NCBI RefSeq assembly: GCF_016925675.1
Contig: NZ_CP070506.1
Coordinates: 2,478,501-2,542,500, forward strand
Reading direction: 5' to 3'
Origin: Pseudomonas hygromyciniae
GTDB lineage: Bacteria > Pseudomonadota > Gammaproteobacteria > Pseudomonadales > Pseudomonadaceae
Length of the DNA stretch: 64,000 nucleotides
Positions within the stretch are counted from its first letter, which is position 1; each line of letters opens with the position of its first letter. Of the stretch, positions 44,660 to 53,593 are shown piece by piece. Below the pieces are notes generated by a model, which worked only from the letters and a program-made list of their open reading frames with translations, made no database searches and was not told the DNA's origin. Both the position numbers and the translations under genes were made by a program.

Positions 44660-45007
44660 ATGACGAACGAGCAGCAAGCGCTGGCAGAGATGCCAATCTG
44701 GTTAGTGATCCTCCTGTCTCTGGTCGGCGGTGTTTCGGGGGAGATGTGGAGGGCAGATAAGGACGGGGCGCGTGGCTGGGTATTATTGCGCAGGCTGGCA
44801 CTTCGATCAGGTGCCTGCGTTGTCTGCGGGGTGTCGGCGATGATGTTGATGATCGCTGCTGGCATGTCGCTCTGGACGGCGGGCGCCTTGGGATGCCTGA
44901 CGGCGATGGCCGGTGCGGATGTTGCTATCGGGTTGTACGAGCGCTGGGCCGCCAAGCGGTTGGGTTTTTGCGAGGTAGTAGCGCCAAAGGGTGAATCGGG
45001 ACAGTGA
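44660..45007 (+). CDS. Phage holin family protein (LydA-like)
   Basis: A 115-aa protein with an N-terminal TM (MPIWLVILLSLVGGVSG), then two more hydrophobic segments (VVCGVSAMMLMIAAGMSL and a short one to ~95) and a polar C-terminus. It fits LydA/holin-3-type holins that permeabilise the inner membrane at lysis. No endolysin is in the window. The stop overlaps the HNH GTG start. Confidence 0.8.
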   Translation: MTNEQQALAEMPIWLVILLSLVGGVSGEMWRADKDGARGWVLLRRLALRSGACVVCGVSAMMLMIAAGMSLWTAGALGCLTAMAGADVAIGLYERWAAKRLGFCEVVAPKGESGQ

Positions 45008-45314
45008 GCGGCCAGGCCAAGCCTTCCAGCCCCTACAACTACCGCTGGCAACAAGCCCGCGAAGGCTTCCTACGCAAGCACCCCCCCTGTGCGCTCGCTG
45101 CCAGCGCCAGGGGATAGTAGAGCCGGCCTGTATCGTCGACCACATCATCCCGCACCGTGGTGACATGACGCTGTTTTGGGAACGTGCCAACTGGCAGTCG
45201 CTCTGTGGTCCTTGCCACAACTCGTACAAGCAGCGCCTGGAGAAGTCGGGCCGCGAGATCGGGTGCGACCAGGGCGGCAAACCGCTGGATCCTGGGCATC
45301 ACTGGAACCGCTGA
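45004..45314 (+). pseudogene. HNH endonuclease, frame interrupted at a C7 run
   Basis: GTG 45004 opens QAKPSSPYNYRWQQAREGFL, the standard N-terminus. The catalytic part LCARCQRQG, VDHIIPHRGD, then NWQSLCGPCHNSYK is one frame over. Adding one C to the seven at 45081-45087 gives RKHPPLCARC and a 103-aa protein. Phage HNH proteins of this size adjoin terminase and help cos cleavage. Pseudogene marks the broken frame; a missing base in the sequence is likely. Confidence 0.85.
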
Positions 45315-45485
45315 TTTTGCACCAGAAACGTGCATTTTTAGGCCTTCCAGCGGGTAGGGGGGGCGGAAAAGTTTTTGGCAAAAACACTCTAGACCGATCG
45401 CCCCTCTCTCTGTGCAAAGCCGCGAAAAATGGGAAGGGGGGGTATCAATAGGTGGGGGTAAATAACGGATTAACAGGAGGTTTGT
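45315..45485. other. HNH-terminase gap, candidate cos region
   Basis: 171 bases without a gene, with G runs (GGGGGGGCGG near 45357, GGGGGGG near 45436) and GTTTTTGGCAAAAACACTCT at ~45371. In phages with HNH beside a P27-type terminase the cos site lies here; the nick position cannot be read. GGAGG before 45486 is the terminase ribosome site. Confidence 0.4.
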
Positions 45486-46019
45486 ATGGCTGGAAACGGA
45501 AACTCTGGGAGGCCAGCAAAGCCAGCTGTGTTGCATTTGCTGGACGGTAACAAAGGCAAAAAAGCCTTCGGTGCGTTGATGGATGACCTTACCTCTCCGT
45601 CTGTTCCGGTTCAGGCCCCGCCGATGCCTGACTGTTTGACCGACGACGCCGTAGCGGAATGGGAGCGCCTGGTTCCTGACCTGATCCTGCTGGGGCTGAT
45701 TTCCAAACTGGACATGATGGCGCTGGCCACCTACTGCGAAGCGGTCGCGGATTGGAAGCGATTCCGGCGCCGCATCGCTGATGCCAACGCAAGCCAGGAG
45801 GGTGCTGCCGACAAAGGTGACATCCAGGTGTTCAAAACCGGCGCCACTCAAATCTCCGTCTGGCGCCAGTTGGCGAACGATGCCGAGAAACGTGCAAACG
45901 CTGCGGGTGCAATGTTCGGGTTCTCGCCTATGGCGCGACGCAACCTGAAGGTGGCACCTCCACAAGGTGACCTCTTCCCTAATGAACAACGAGACGCCGC
46001 CAACAAGTACTTCTCCTGA
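45486..46019 (+). CDS. Terminase small subunit, P27 family
   Basis: A 177-aa DNA-recognition subunit of the packaging motor: GRPAKPAVLHLLDGNKGKKA at the start, PDCLTDD.A..EW (PMPDCLTDDAVAEWERLVPD), and LGLISKLDMMALATYCEAVA are typical of P27-type small terminases. GGAGG lies upstream of ATG 45486. Its end overlaps the large-subunit start. Confidence 0.92.
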   Translation: MAGNGNSGRPAKPAVLHLLDGNKGKKAFGALMDDLTSPSVPVQAPPMPDCLTDDAVAEWERLVPDLILLGLISKLDMMALATYCEAVADWKRFRRRIADANASQEGAADKGDIQVFKTGATQISVWRQLANDAEKRANAAGAMFGFSPMARRNLKVAPPQGDLFPNEQRDAANKYFS

Positions 46020-47805
46020 GGATGACCGCGTTACCGCGTTCGCTCGTGCGGTGAAGGCCAAGCAGATTGTCGCGGGACCGGATGTGCGCAACGCCGCCCG
46101 GCGACACCTGCGTGACCTGCGCACCGGGCACAAGCGTGGTCTGTATTGGGATCTGGAAGCGGCCAACCGCGCCATCGGCTTTTTTGAAGACGTGCTGTTC
46201 CTCAACGGCGGCGATTATGAGGGGCTGAATTTCATCCTCGCGCCGTGGCAAGCCTTCGTTGTGGGCAGCCTGTTCGGTTGGAAAACCGAAGACGGCTTTC
46301 GCCGGTTCCGGATTGCGTACATCGAAACAGGGAAGGGCAGTGGTAAGTCACCCCTGGCGGCTGGCATCGGACTGTACGGGCTGGTCGCGGATGGCGAAGC
46401 CCGCGCCGAGGTGTACGCCGCCGCCACGAAAAAGGATCAGGCCATGGTCCTGTTCCGCGATGCCGTGGCCATGGTCGACCTGTCGAAACACCTGGGCTCG
46501 CGGCTGCACCAGTCCGGTACCGGCGACAAGGTATGGAACCTGTACTACCCGAACACCCGATCGTTCTTCAAACCGATCAGCGCCGACGATGGCCAGTCCG
46601 GCCCGCGTCCACACATGGCGCTGCTCGATGAGATCCACGAACACAAAACCGCCACTGTCGTGAACATGATGCGCGCCGGTACCAAGCACCGGAAGCAAGC
46701 GCTGATTGTGATGATCACCAACAGCGGCTCGGACAAGAACAGCGTTTGCTGGGAGCACCATGAGCTGGGCTCGCGGATCTGCGCCGGCAAAGAAGAAAAC
46801 GACAGCTTCTTCGCTTTCATCTGCAGCCTGGACAAAGGTGATGACCCGTTTCTGAGTGAAGACTGCTGGGCCAAGGTCAACCCGAGCCTGGATTTCAAGC
46901 TGGAAGGGCAGGCCGATGGCATTCCCGGTCGCAAGTACTTACGCGAACAGGTCGCCGAAGCCCGTGGCATGCCGTCGAAAGAGGCGGTGGTCCGGCGGCT
47001 CAACTTCTGCGAATGGACCCAGGCCACCACGGCTTGGATCTCGTGGGATGTCTGGAGCCAGGCCCAGGAGCGGGTGCCGATGTCGATGCTGCGCAACCGC
47101 ACCTGCGTTGCCGGCCTCGACCTGGCCAGCACCACGGACCTGACTGCGTTCGTCATCCTGTTCTACCCGACGTATGAGGATCCGCACTGGCGTTTGTTGC
47201 CGTATTTCTGGATCCCGAACTTTGAGTTGGATGAGCGTGAGAAGCGCGACAAGGTGCCGTACAAGGCCTGGATCAAGTCGCGGGATCTCGAAACCACACC
47301 CGGCCGGGCCATCAGCAAGCTCTTTGTGCTGCGCCGTCTGGTGACTATCTGCGAGTACTTCGGTGTGCGCAAGATCGCCTATGACCGCTGGCGCATCGAG
47401 GACTTGAAACAACTGATGGATGAACACGACATCGCGTTGCCGGAAATGGCGCCCTTCGGTCAGGGTTACAAGGACATGGGCCCGGCCGTGGATGAGTTTG
47501 AGCGGCGTCTGCTGGGCCTGGCCCAGGCGAAAGCCACCACCATTGATCCTGATGTTGAGGATGCGGAGATCATCGCTGAAAGCACGGTCGAGACCCTGCG
47601 CCACGATGGCAACCCGGTGATGACCTGGTGCGCCGGTAACGCCGTGGTCACCGCTGACCCGGCCAACAACCGCAAGGTCGACAAGGCTAAGGCCATTGGC
47701 CGAATCGACGGCATCGTCGGCGCCGTCATGTCGGTGGGCATCAGCAACTCGGTGTCGGCCAGCGACAGCGGAAAATCCATCTACGACCAAGGGGTTGGCA
47801 TTTGA
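45982..47805 (+). CDS. Terminase large subunit (HK97 type)
   Basis: A 607-aa packaging ATPase/nuclease. Walker A is ETGKGSGKSPLAAG (~114-127) and Walker B HMALLDEIHEHK (~211). The C-terminal RNase H-like nuclease begins CVAGLDLASTTDLTA, with Asp residues later (DRWRIEDLKQ). ATG 45982 is chosen; GTG 45967 is an alternative. Confidence 0.95.
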   Translation: MNNETPPTSTSPEDDRVTAFARAVKAKQIVAGPDVRNAARRHLRDLRTGHKRGLYWDLEAANRAIGFFEDVLFLNGGDYEGLNFILAPWQAFVVGSLFGWKTEDGFRRFRIAYIETGKGSGKSPLAAGIGLYGLVADGEARAEVYAAATKKDQAMVLFRDAVAMVDLSKHLGSRLHQSGTGDKVWNLYYPNTRSFFKPISADDGQSGPRPHMALLDEIHEHKTATVVNMMRAGTKHRKQALIVMITNSGSDKNSVCWEHHELGSRICAGKEENDSFFAFICSLDKGDDPFLSEDCWAKVNPSLDFKLEGQADGIPGRKYLREQVAEARGMPSKEAVVRRLNFCEWTQATTAWISWDVWSQAQERVPMSMLRNRTCVAGLDLASTTDLTAFVILFYPTYEDPHWRLLPYFWIPNFELDEREKRDKVPYKAWIKSRDLETTPGRAISKLFVLRRLVTICEYFGVRKIAYDRWRIEDLKQLMDEHDIALPEMAPFGQGYKDMGPAVDEFERRLLGLAQAKATTIDPDVEDAEIIAESTVETLRHDGNPVMTWCAGNAVVTADPANNRKVDKAKAIGRIDGIVGAVMSVGISNSVSASDSGKSIYDQGVGI

Positions 47806-47990
47806 AACTTATCACCTGGGCCTCTTGGCTCGCCGGCTTGCTGGGCTTTGGCCTGTTGATCGCCGGCATCGCGCTGATCCATGTTCCCGCCGCGTTCATC
47901 GTTGCGGGCATTGGCTTGTTGGGCTGGGCGTACATTGCTGATAGAGCAGCCGCCTCCATGAGCCGTAAACCCTCGCCGGAAGGTGGTTGA
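47802..47990 (+). CDS. Small phage membrane protein
   Basis: A 62-aa protein with two TM segments (WASWLAGLLGFGLLIAGIAL and FIVAGIGLLGWAYIA) and a basic C-terminus. It overlaps the terminase stop and leads into the portal gene. Small membrane ORFs are common here in HK97-type head modules; the role is unknown. Confidence 0.75.
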   Translation: MKLITWASWLAGLLGFGLLIAGIALIHVPAAFIVAGIGLLGWAYIADRAAASMSRKPSPEGG

Positions 47991-47992
47991 TC

Positions 47993-49264
47993 ATGTTCTT
48001 CAGCAACCTGCGTGGCGCTGACCAAGGGCTGGTGACCAATGACGGCACTGGCCTGTGGAGCAGCATGATCGGTCGGAGCAGGTCGGCCGCCGGGGTCAAG
48101 GTCACGCCCGACAGCGCCTTGGCAATCACGGTCTTGCAAAACTGCGTCACGCTGCTGGCCGAGAGCGTGGCCCAACTGCCTCTTGAGATGTACCGCCGCC
48201 TGGGCGATGGCAAGCGCGAGTCAGCGTCGAATCACCCGCTGTATGACGTGTTGCGGTACCAGCCGAACCCCTGGCAGACGCCTTATGAGTACCGCGAGTG
48301 CAGTCAGCTCGCATGCGGCCTACGCGGCAATGCCTACAGCTTCATCGAGCGTCACGACGATGGATCGGTGAAGGCGCTGTATCCGATGCACAACGACAAG
48401 GTGACGGTGCTCAAAGGCCCGGATCTCCTGCCGTATTACCGCGTGGGCGGCCATGACCCGTTGCCCATGCGCCTGGTGCATCACGTGCGCTGGCACACGA
48501 AAAACCATTACACCGGCATGTCGCCCATTGAGTTACACGCCGATGCGGTGGGCCTGGCCCAGGCCGTCCGGCATTACGCGAGCAAGTCATTTGCCAACGG
48601 CACGGCGGTCAGTGGCGTGATCGAGCGGCCGAAAGAATCGGTGGCGATCAAGGACGAAAGCAGCATCCAGCGCATCGTTGACCAGTGGGGCGAGAAGTTC
48701 TCCGGCGTCGACAACGCGAAAAAGGTCGCGATGCTCCAAGAGGGTATGACCTTTAAGCCGCTGTCGATGAGCAACGTCGATGCCGAGCTGCTGGGCATTC
48801 TCAAGATTACCGGCACCGACCTGGCCAGAATCTACAAGATCCCGCCGCACATGATTAACGATCTGGAAAAGGCCAGCTACAACAGCCTGGAACAGTTGCT
48901 GATCCAGTACGTGATCTTTGCCCTGATGCCCTGGGTCAAGCGCCACGAAGAAGCAATGATGCGTGACTTCCTGCTGCCTGGGGAGCGCCGTCAATACTTC
49001 ATCGAGTTCAACCTTTCAGGGTTACTGCGTGGCGACCAGAAGAGTCGCTACGACTCCTACGCCGTTGGCCGTCAGTGGGGCTGGCTGTCAATCAACGACA
49101 TCCGCCGGCTGGAAAACATGCCTCCGGTGGCCAATGGCGATATTTACCTGCAGCCGCTGAACATGACTGACGTCGCCAACGAGCTGCCCAATATGCACAA
49201 CCCCAACGTCCGCGCACAGCTGGAGCAGCAGCGCGACGACATCGTGAGGATGCTTGCCGCATGA
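47993..49264 (+). CDS. Phage portal protein, HK97 family
   Basis: A 423-aa head-vertex protein: VTPDSALAITVLQNCVTLLA, then HPLYDVLRYQPNPWQTPYEY and GTDLARIYKIPPHMINDLEK, hallmarks of the HK97 portal family. ATG 47993 has AAGGTGG upstream; TTG 47987 is in frame. The stop overlaps the protease start. Confidence 0.96.
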   Translation: MFFSNLRGADQGLVTNDGTGLWSSMIGRSRSAAGVKVTPDSALAITVLQNCVTLLAESVAQLPLEMYRRLGDGKRESASNHPLYDVLRYQPNPWQTPYEYRECSQLACGLRGNAYSFIERHDDGSVKALYPMHNDKVTVLKGPDLLPYYRVGGHDPLPMRLVHHVRWHTKNHYTGMSPIELHADAVGLAQAVRHYASKSFANGTAVSGVIERPKESVAIKDESSIQRIVDQWGEKFSGVDNAKKVAMLQEGMTFKPLSMSNVDAELLGILKITGTDLARIYKIPPHMINDLEKASYNSLEQLLIQYVIFALMPWVKRHEEAMMRDFLLPGERRQYFIEFNLSGLLRGDQKSRYDSYAVGRQWGWLSINDIRRLENMPPVANGDIYLQPLNMTDVANELPNMHNPNVRAQLEQQRDDIVRMLAA

Positions 49265-50244
49265 AACGACACCTCAGGGCTGCCAGCCTGCTGTTCAATC
49301 AGCCGCTGCTAGTCACCCCGGACATGCTCGACTTGGGCATGCGCTGGGCCAACAACACAATGAGCCTGAACATCGTCAATCTGGATATGGGCGCACTGTC
49401 CGGCATGTCTGCCGAACCCAAGCTGTTCTATGACGATGATGACTACGAACGCCGAGTGATTGAGCGGGAAGAGCAACGCCGGGCGGCCATTGGGCAAACC
49501 GGTGTAGAAGTGATCCCCGTCTCTGGCGTACTGGTCAGTCGCGGCAGCCACCTGGCTGCTTGTGAAACCATGACCAGCTACGAAGATTTGCGGCGAATGA
49601 TCAACACAGCGGTGGCCGATCCGATGGTCGAGCATATCGTGCTCGATATCGACAGCCCGGGCGGCAGCGCGGTCGGGGCCTTTGAGTTGGCCGCCGATAT
49701 CCGTGCGGCCACCCAGATCAAGCCCATTACCGGCTTGGTCAACTTCATGGCTTACTCCGGCGGCTACCTGTTGGCGGCGGCATGCACGGAAGTGGTGGTT
49801 AGCCTCACATCAGGTGTCGGCTCCATTGGCGTTATCGCCAGTCACATGGACCGTTCCCGCATGTTGGAAGGGGCGGGAGTGAAAGTGACCACTGTGTATG
49901 CAGGGGCTCACAAGAATGACATGAGCCCCGATGAGCCGCTCACCGATCAGTCGCTGCAGGTGCTCAACACGTTGGTGCAGGAGAGTTATCAGCTCTTTAC
50001 CAGCCATGTCGCCGAGTATCGGAACCGTGATGTGGCCGACATCATCGCCACCGAAGCGGCCTGCTACCGAGGTCCGGCCGCGCTCGCTGCTGGTCTTGCG
50101 GATCGCTTGCAAACACCGCAGCTCACCGTGGACAACCTGTCCCGCGCCGTCGCGGCCAGCCGCACCCAACGCCAGAGCAGTGTGCAGGCCCGCCAACGCA
50201 TCAGCGTCCAGGCCGCCGCCATGAACATCCAGGCGCAGCTCTAA
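49261..50244 (+). CDS. S49 family head-maturation protease
   Basis: A 327-aa SppA/ClpP-fold peptidase that trims the capsid precursor. SGVLVSRGSHLAACETMTSY, LDIDSPGGSAVGAF and nucleophile-region NFMAYSGGYLLAAAC are visible. VGSIGVIASHMD and KVTTVYAGAHKND follow the S49 order. Lys/His of the dyad cannot be assigned with certainty. Confidence 0.92.
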   Translation: MKRHLRAASLLFNQPLLVTPDMLDLGMRWANNTMSLNIVNLDMGALSGMSAEPKLFYDDDDYERRVIEREEQRRAAIGQTGVEVIPVSGVLVSRGSHLAACETMTSYEDLRRMINTAVADPMVEHIVLDIDSPGGSAVGAFELAADIRAATQIKPITGLVNFMAYSGGYLLAAACTEVVVSLTSGVGSIGVIASHMDRSRMLEGAGVKVTTVYAGAHKNDMSPDEPLTDQSLQVLNTLVQESYQLFTSHVAEYRNRDVADIIATEAACYRGPAALAAGLADRLQTPQLTVDNLSRAVAASRTQRQSSVQARQRISVQAAAMNIQAQL

Positions 50245-50283
50245 CACCGACACACTCTGACCGCGTTCGCGGCAGTGATACCG

Positions 50284-50305
50284 ACCGCCCAAGTGGCGGT
50301 TTTTT
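50284..50305 (+). terminator. Terminator-like hairpin before the capsid gene
   Basis: ACCGCC (50284-50289) pairs with GGCGGT (50295-50300) and is followed by T6. It lies between protease and capsid genes inside the late operon. Confidence 0.7.
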
Positions 50306-50322
50306 AATGCCCAGGAGGCAGC

Positions 50323-51640
50323 ATGTCCTTAGTAACCCAACTGCGTAGCGAACGCGCCCAGCTCAATGGACAGATCCAGGCCCTGGCCCAGATCGAGGCC
50401 GGTGGCGGCTCTCTCACCGCCGAGCAGCTCGGCCAATTCACTCAGCTCAGTGCTGACTTCAACAGCCTCGGTGACAAGATCGCCCGGGCCGAATCCGCCG
50501 AGCGTGCAGCGGCCAGTGCGGCAGTAGAGGTTGATGTCAGTGCCCAGGGTATTACCGGCCCACCCAAAACCCATATCAGCGGCCCATATGCCGCCAAGCC
50601 AGTGCTCGGCGCTAACATGGCGCAAATGGTTCGCGTACTGGCAGCCACCCGTGGCGACCAACATGCGGCAGCCAAGATGGCCCACGACGCAGGCATGAAC
50701 CCGGAAATTGCCATGGCCCTCAGCACCGTTACACCGGGGGCCGGTGGTGTACTGGTGCCCCAGGGTTTTTCCTCGGAGGTCATTGAACTGTTGCGACCCA
50801 AATCGGTGGTGCGCAACCTGGGTGCTGTGTCGCTGCCGCTGCACAACGGCAACCTGACCATTCCGCGCATCAAGGGCGGGGCGGTGGTGGGCTACATTGG
50901 TAGCGACGATGATATGCCGACCGCCGGTATGCAGTTCGACGATTTGAAACTGTCGTCGAAAAAAACTCGCTGCCCTGGTGCCGATCAGCAATGACCTGCT
51001 CAGTTACTCCGGGGTCAACCCGAACGTAGACCGCATGGTGGTCAACGACTTGACCAGCTCTGTCGCCACTGCCGAGGACTTGTCGTTCATTCGTGGGGCG
51101 GGCACCGGCAACCTGCCGAAGGGCCTGCGCTTCTGGGCCCCGGCCTTCAACGTGTTTGCGGCGCCGGCCGAGATGACCTTGGCGGCGGTCGAGTTGGCAT
51201 TGTCCGCGCTGATCCTGCGCTTGGAGAATGCCAACTCCAACATGATCGCCCCAGGTTTCATCATGGCGCCACGTACCAAGCGCTGGTTGGCTGCACTGCG
51301 CGACGGTAACGGCGCCAAGGCGTATCCCGAGCTGGACCTGAACATGCTCAAGAGCTTTCCGGTCGGTACCACCACTCAGGTGCCTATCAACCTGGGCACT
51401 GATGGCGATGAATCGGAGATCCACTTTGCGGACTTCGGCGATTGCTTCATCGGCGAAGACGACGCCATGGTCATCGATTTCAGCAAGGAAGCCACCTACA
51501 AGGACTCCAGCGGCAATATGGTCAGCGCGTTCCAGCGCGACCAAACGCTGGTGCGTGTTATCGCCAAGCATGACTTCGGGCCGCGCCACGTCGAGTCGGT
51601 GGCGGTGATGACCGGCGTTAAATGGGGCGCCACGCTCTAA
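50323..51640 (+). pseudogene. Major capsid protein, HK97 type, frame interrupted at an A7 run
   Basis: The N-terminal 210 codons (coiled-coil delta domain LVTQLRSERAQLNGQIQALA, then VTPGAGGVLVPQGFSSEVIE) are in one frame. The rest (ISNDLLSYSGVNPNVDRMVV to VAVMTGVKWGATL) is in the next. Removing one A from the seven at 50959-50965 joins SSKKLAALVPISN and yields 438 aa, with the P-loop/A-domain order of HK97 gp5. AGGAGG precedes ATG 50323. The downstream piece has no own ribosome site. An indel in the sequence is the simplest explanation. Confidence 0.9.
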
Positions 51641-51699
51641 CACACCTTGGCCTGGGGAACCGGGCCAATCCTTCATTGTTGTTTAGAGGTTTACTCCCC

Positions 51700-52062
51700 A
51701 TGACCAAAGCAATCGTTGCTCTGATAATTGTCCTGTTCACGAAAAACTGGCGGGCTTACGCCGCTGGCGAAACCGCTGGTTTTGACGAGGCAACAGCCGA
51801 ATCGTTGATCGAGGGCGGATACGCGGTCGAGTACGACGCCGATGCGCAGGCCAATGCGAAAAAGACCAAGGCCGTCGCTCCCGCGCCGAAACCACCGGCT
51901 GCAAAAGCAAAGAAACAGACCAAGGCCCCCGAGGTGGCCAAGTCTACAGTGGTGGATCCCGAAAACCCTCCTGCAGACGATACTGATCTGCTCGAAGATG
52001 AAGAAAATCCGCCGCCTGCGGATGAAGTGCAGCAGGATGAGCCTGAAGAAGAGAAACCCTAG
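51700..52062 (+). CDS. Head-module protein with acidic, low-complexity tail
   Basis: A 120-aa protein. The N-terminus KNWRAYAAGETAGFDEATAE resembles the small tail/head accessory domain seen after capsid genes, with the stretch EGGYAVEYD. The C-terminal half is Lys/Ala/Pro then Glu/Asp rich (EEENPPPADEVQQDEPEEEK). AGAGG precedes ATG 51700. Function is unknown. Confidence 0.75.
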   Translation: MTKAIVALIIVLFTKNWRAYAAGETAGFDEATAESLIEGGYAVEYDADAQANAKKTKAVAPAPKPPAAKAKKQTKAPEVAKSTVVDPENPPADDTDLLEDEENPPPADEVQQDEPEEEKP

Positions 52063-52064
52063 CC

Positions 52065-52652
52065 ATGTCTCTGCTGCTCGCCCATACGGGCCCCGAGCCC
52101 CTGACCTACGAGGATGTGGTGATCCAGTGCCACCTCGACCCTGATGATGAGGACACAGCCGAGCGCGATCTGATCGAGCGAATCATCATCCCGGCGGCAC
52201 GCGGGCTGGTCGAGCGGACCACGGGTGCGGCGATCCGCAAGGGGCGCTACCGCGATCACTTGCCGGTGATTCCGGCCAGCAACGTGTTTGCAATCACCAC
52301 GGGCCAGGCTTATGAGCTGGAAAGCATCGTCCTGGGCGTTACACCGGGGGCACCGGCATTGGATGCTGCGCTTTGCTACCTGGTCAACATCGGCAAGGAA
52401 TCGCTGCTTTACACCCAGCAAGGTCAACCGTGGCGAGATGTGGCGGGTAGCAGCCCCCAAGGGATGATGGTCACCTACCTTGCAGGCATCGATATCGACC
52501 AGCACCCCTCGGTACGCCATTACCTGTTGCTGGCTGCTGCCTGGGCTTATCGGCACCGTGAGTTGCTGTCCATTGGGCAGACGCTCCACGAATTGCCGGA
52601 ACGTTATCTGCTGACACTGGTGGATGGCATCACCGTTCCGCCGAGGATCTGA
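52065..52652 (+). CDS. Head-tail connector protein (gp6-like)
   Basis: A 195-aa protein: LTYEDVVIQCHLDPDDEDTA, then LIERIIIPAARGLVERTTGA, and a C-terminal QHPSVRHYLLLAAAWAYRHR. This matches the HK97 gp6/phage connector family that forms the ring under the portal. Confidence 0.88.
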   Translation: MSLLLAHTGPEPLTYEDVVIQCHLDPDDEDTAERDLIERIIIPAARGLVERTTGAAIRKGRYRDHLPVIPASNVFAITTGQAYELESIVLGVTPGAPALDAALCYLVNIGKESLLYTQQGQPWRDVAGSSPQGMMVTYLAGIDIDQHPSVRHYLLLAAAWAYRHRELLSIGQTLHELPERYLLTLVDGITVPPRI

Positions 52653-52653
52653 C

Positions 52654-53016
52654 ATGGCGATTCGTGAACCAGGTGCCGGTGAACTGAACCGGCGGGTGAG
52701 GGTGCGGCGCCGTGCAGACCTGCCAGCCGCTGATATGGGGCTGGACTCGGTGTTCTCCGAGCGAAAGGTGCGCTGGGCCAGGATCGAGCCGGTTGGCACG
52801 GCGGTGTATGCAGAGGGTGTACAGACCGAAAACAAGCTCACTCACCGCATCACCTTGCGGTTCCTGAAGGGTGTCACCGATGCCCATGAAGTGGTGCATG
52901 GAAGCACCATCTACCGGGTCAAACGCAGTGCTGACATGAACGGCACCCACCGCTTCACCATGTTGGAAGTTGAGGAACAGGGTGAGTCCCTGGCGGGAGA
53001 CAGCATCTATGGCTAA
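52654..53016 (+). CDS. Phage head closure protein
   Basis: A 120-aa protein: GELNRRVRVRRRADLPAADM, VRWARIEPVGTAVYAEG and LTHRITLRFLKGVTDAHEVV, the head-closure/stopper (SPP1 gp16-like) pattern. It overlaps the gp10-like start. Confidence 0.88.
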   Translation: MAIREPGAGELNRRVRVRRRADLPAADMGLDSVFSERKVRWARIEPVGTAVYAEGVQTENKLTHRITLRFLKGVTDAHEVVHGSTIYRVKRSADMNGTHRFTMLEVEEQGESLAGDSIYG

Positions 53017-53533
53017 CTCAGTGGGAGTGGACGGATACATTCATATCGAGGGCTTCGAGAAGTTCGAGCGCGAAGCCTTCGACAAGAAAAAGATCCGCGC
53101 CGCCATGCGCAAGGTCGGCAAGCTGGTACGGCAGAAAGCCCAGATGAACGTCGGTCTGGCCCGTGGACAGGACAGTTACCCGGTCAATCGAAGTGGAGCG
53201 CTACAGGACTCCATCAACTTCAAGCTTTCCCGCTCGGGGTTTCTGGTAAAGGTCGCGCCGTACTTGACCTCCGCTATGGGTAAGGAGTTTTACCCGGCCT
53301 ATCTGCATTTCGGGGTCAGGCAGGGTAATGCCCTCAAACCATTAGCGGCCGGCGCGGGTCGGGGCAAGAGCAATCGCCGCGCGCGCGGGGAGCGGTCCAA
53401 GCATGTGGCGGCTCGCAAGGCAAACGGATGGCGGATTGAACCTCGGGCGAATTACATGAGCGATGCGCTGCAGGATGCTGGCTCGGATGTGCGGGCGATT
53501 CTGTCCAGGGCATTTGCTGATGCGCTTGGATAG
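53009..53533 (+). CDS. HK97 gp10-like protein
   Basis: A 174-aa protein: IEGFEKFEREAFDKKKIRAA, then VRQKAQMNVGLARG and VNRSGALQDSINFKLSRSGF. The central region fits HK97 gp10-type head-tail/neck components. The C-terminus is basic. GGGAG precedes ATG 53009. Confidence 0.8.
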   Translation: MANSVGVDGYIHIEGFEKFEREAFDKKKIRAAMRKVGKLVRQKAQMNVGLARGQDSYPVNRSGALQDSINFKLSRSGFLVKVAPYLTSAMGKEFYPAYLHFGVRQGNALKPLAAGAGRGKSNRRARGERSKHVAARKANGWRIEPRANYMSDALQDAGSDVRAILSRAFADALG

Positions 53534-53550
53534 ACGGTTCTTACCCTCTC

Positions 53551-53577
53551 AAAAACTCGCCTTGGCGAGTTTTTTTA
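53551..53577 (+). terminator. Terminator-like hairpin between neck and tail genes
   Basis: AAAACTCGCC-TT-GGCGAGTTTT followed by TTT: a strong hairpin at the boundary of the HK97-type head genes and the Mu-type tail genes. Confidence 0.85.
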
Positions 53578-53593
53578 TTCTTGGATTTTGCCG

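Noticed and set aside
50953..50966. Canonical -1 programmed frameshift in the capsid gene
   Set aside because: The downstream frame requires a +1 shift, opposite to the direction produced by an A-AAA-AAC-type site.
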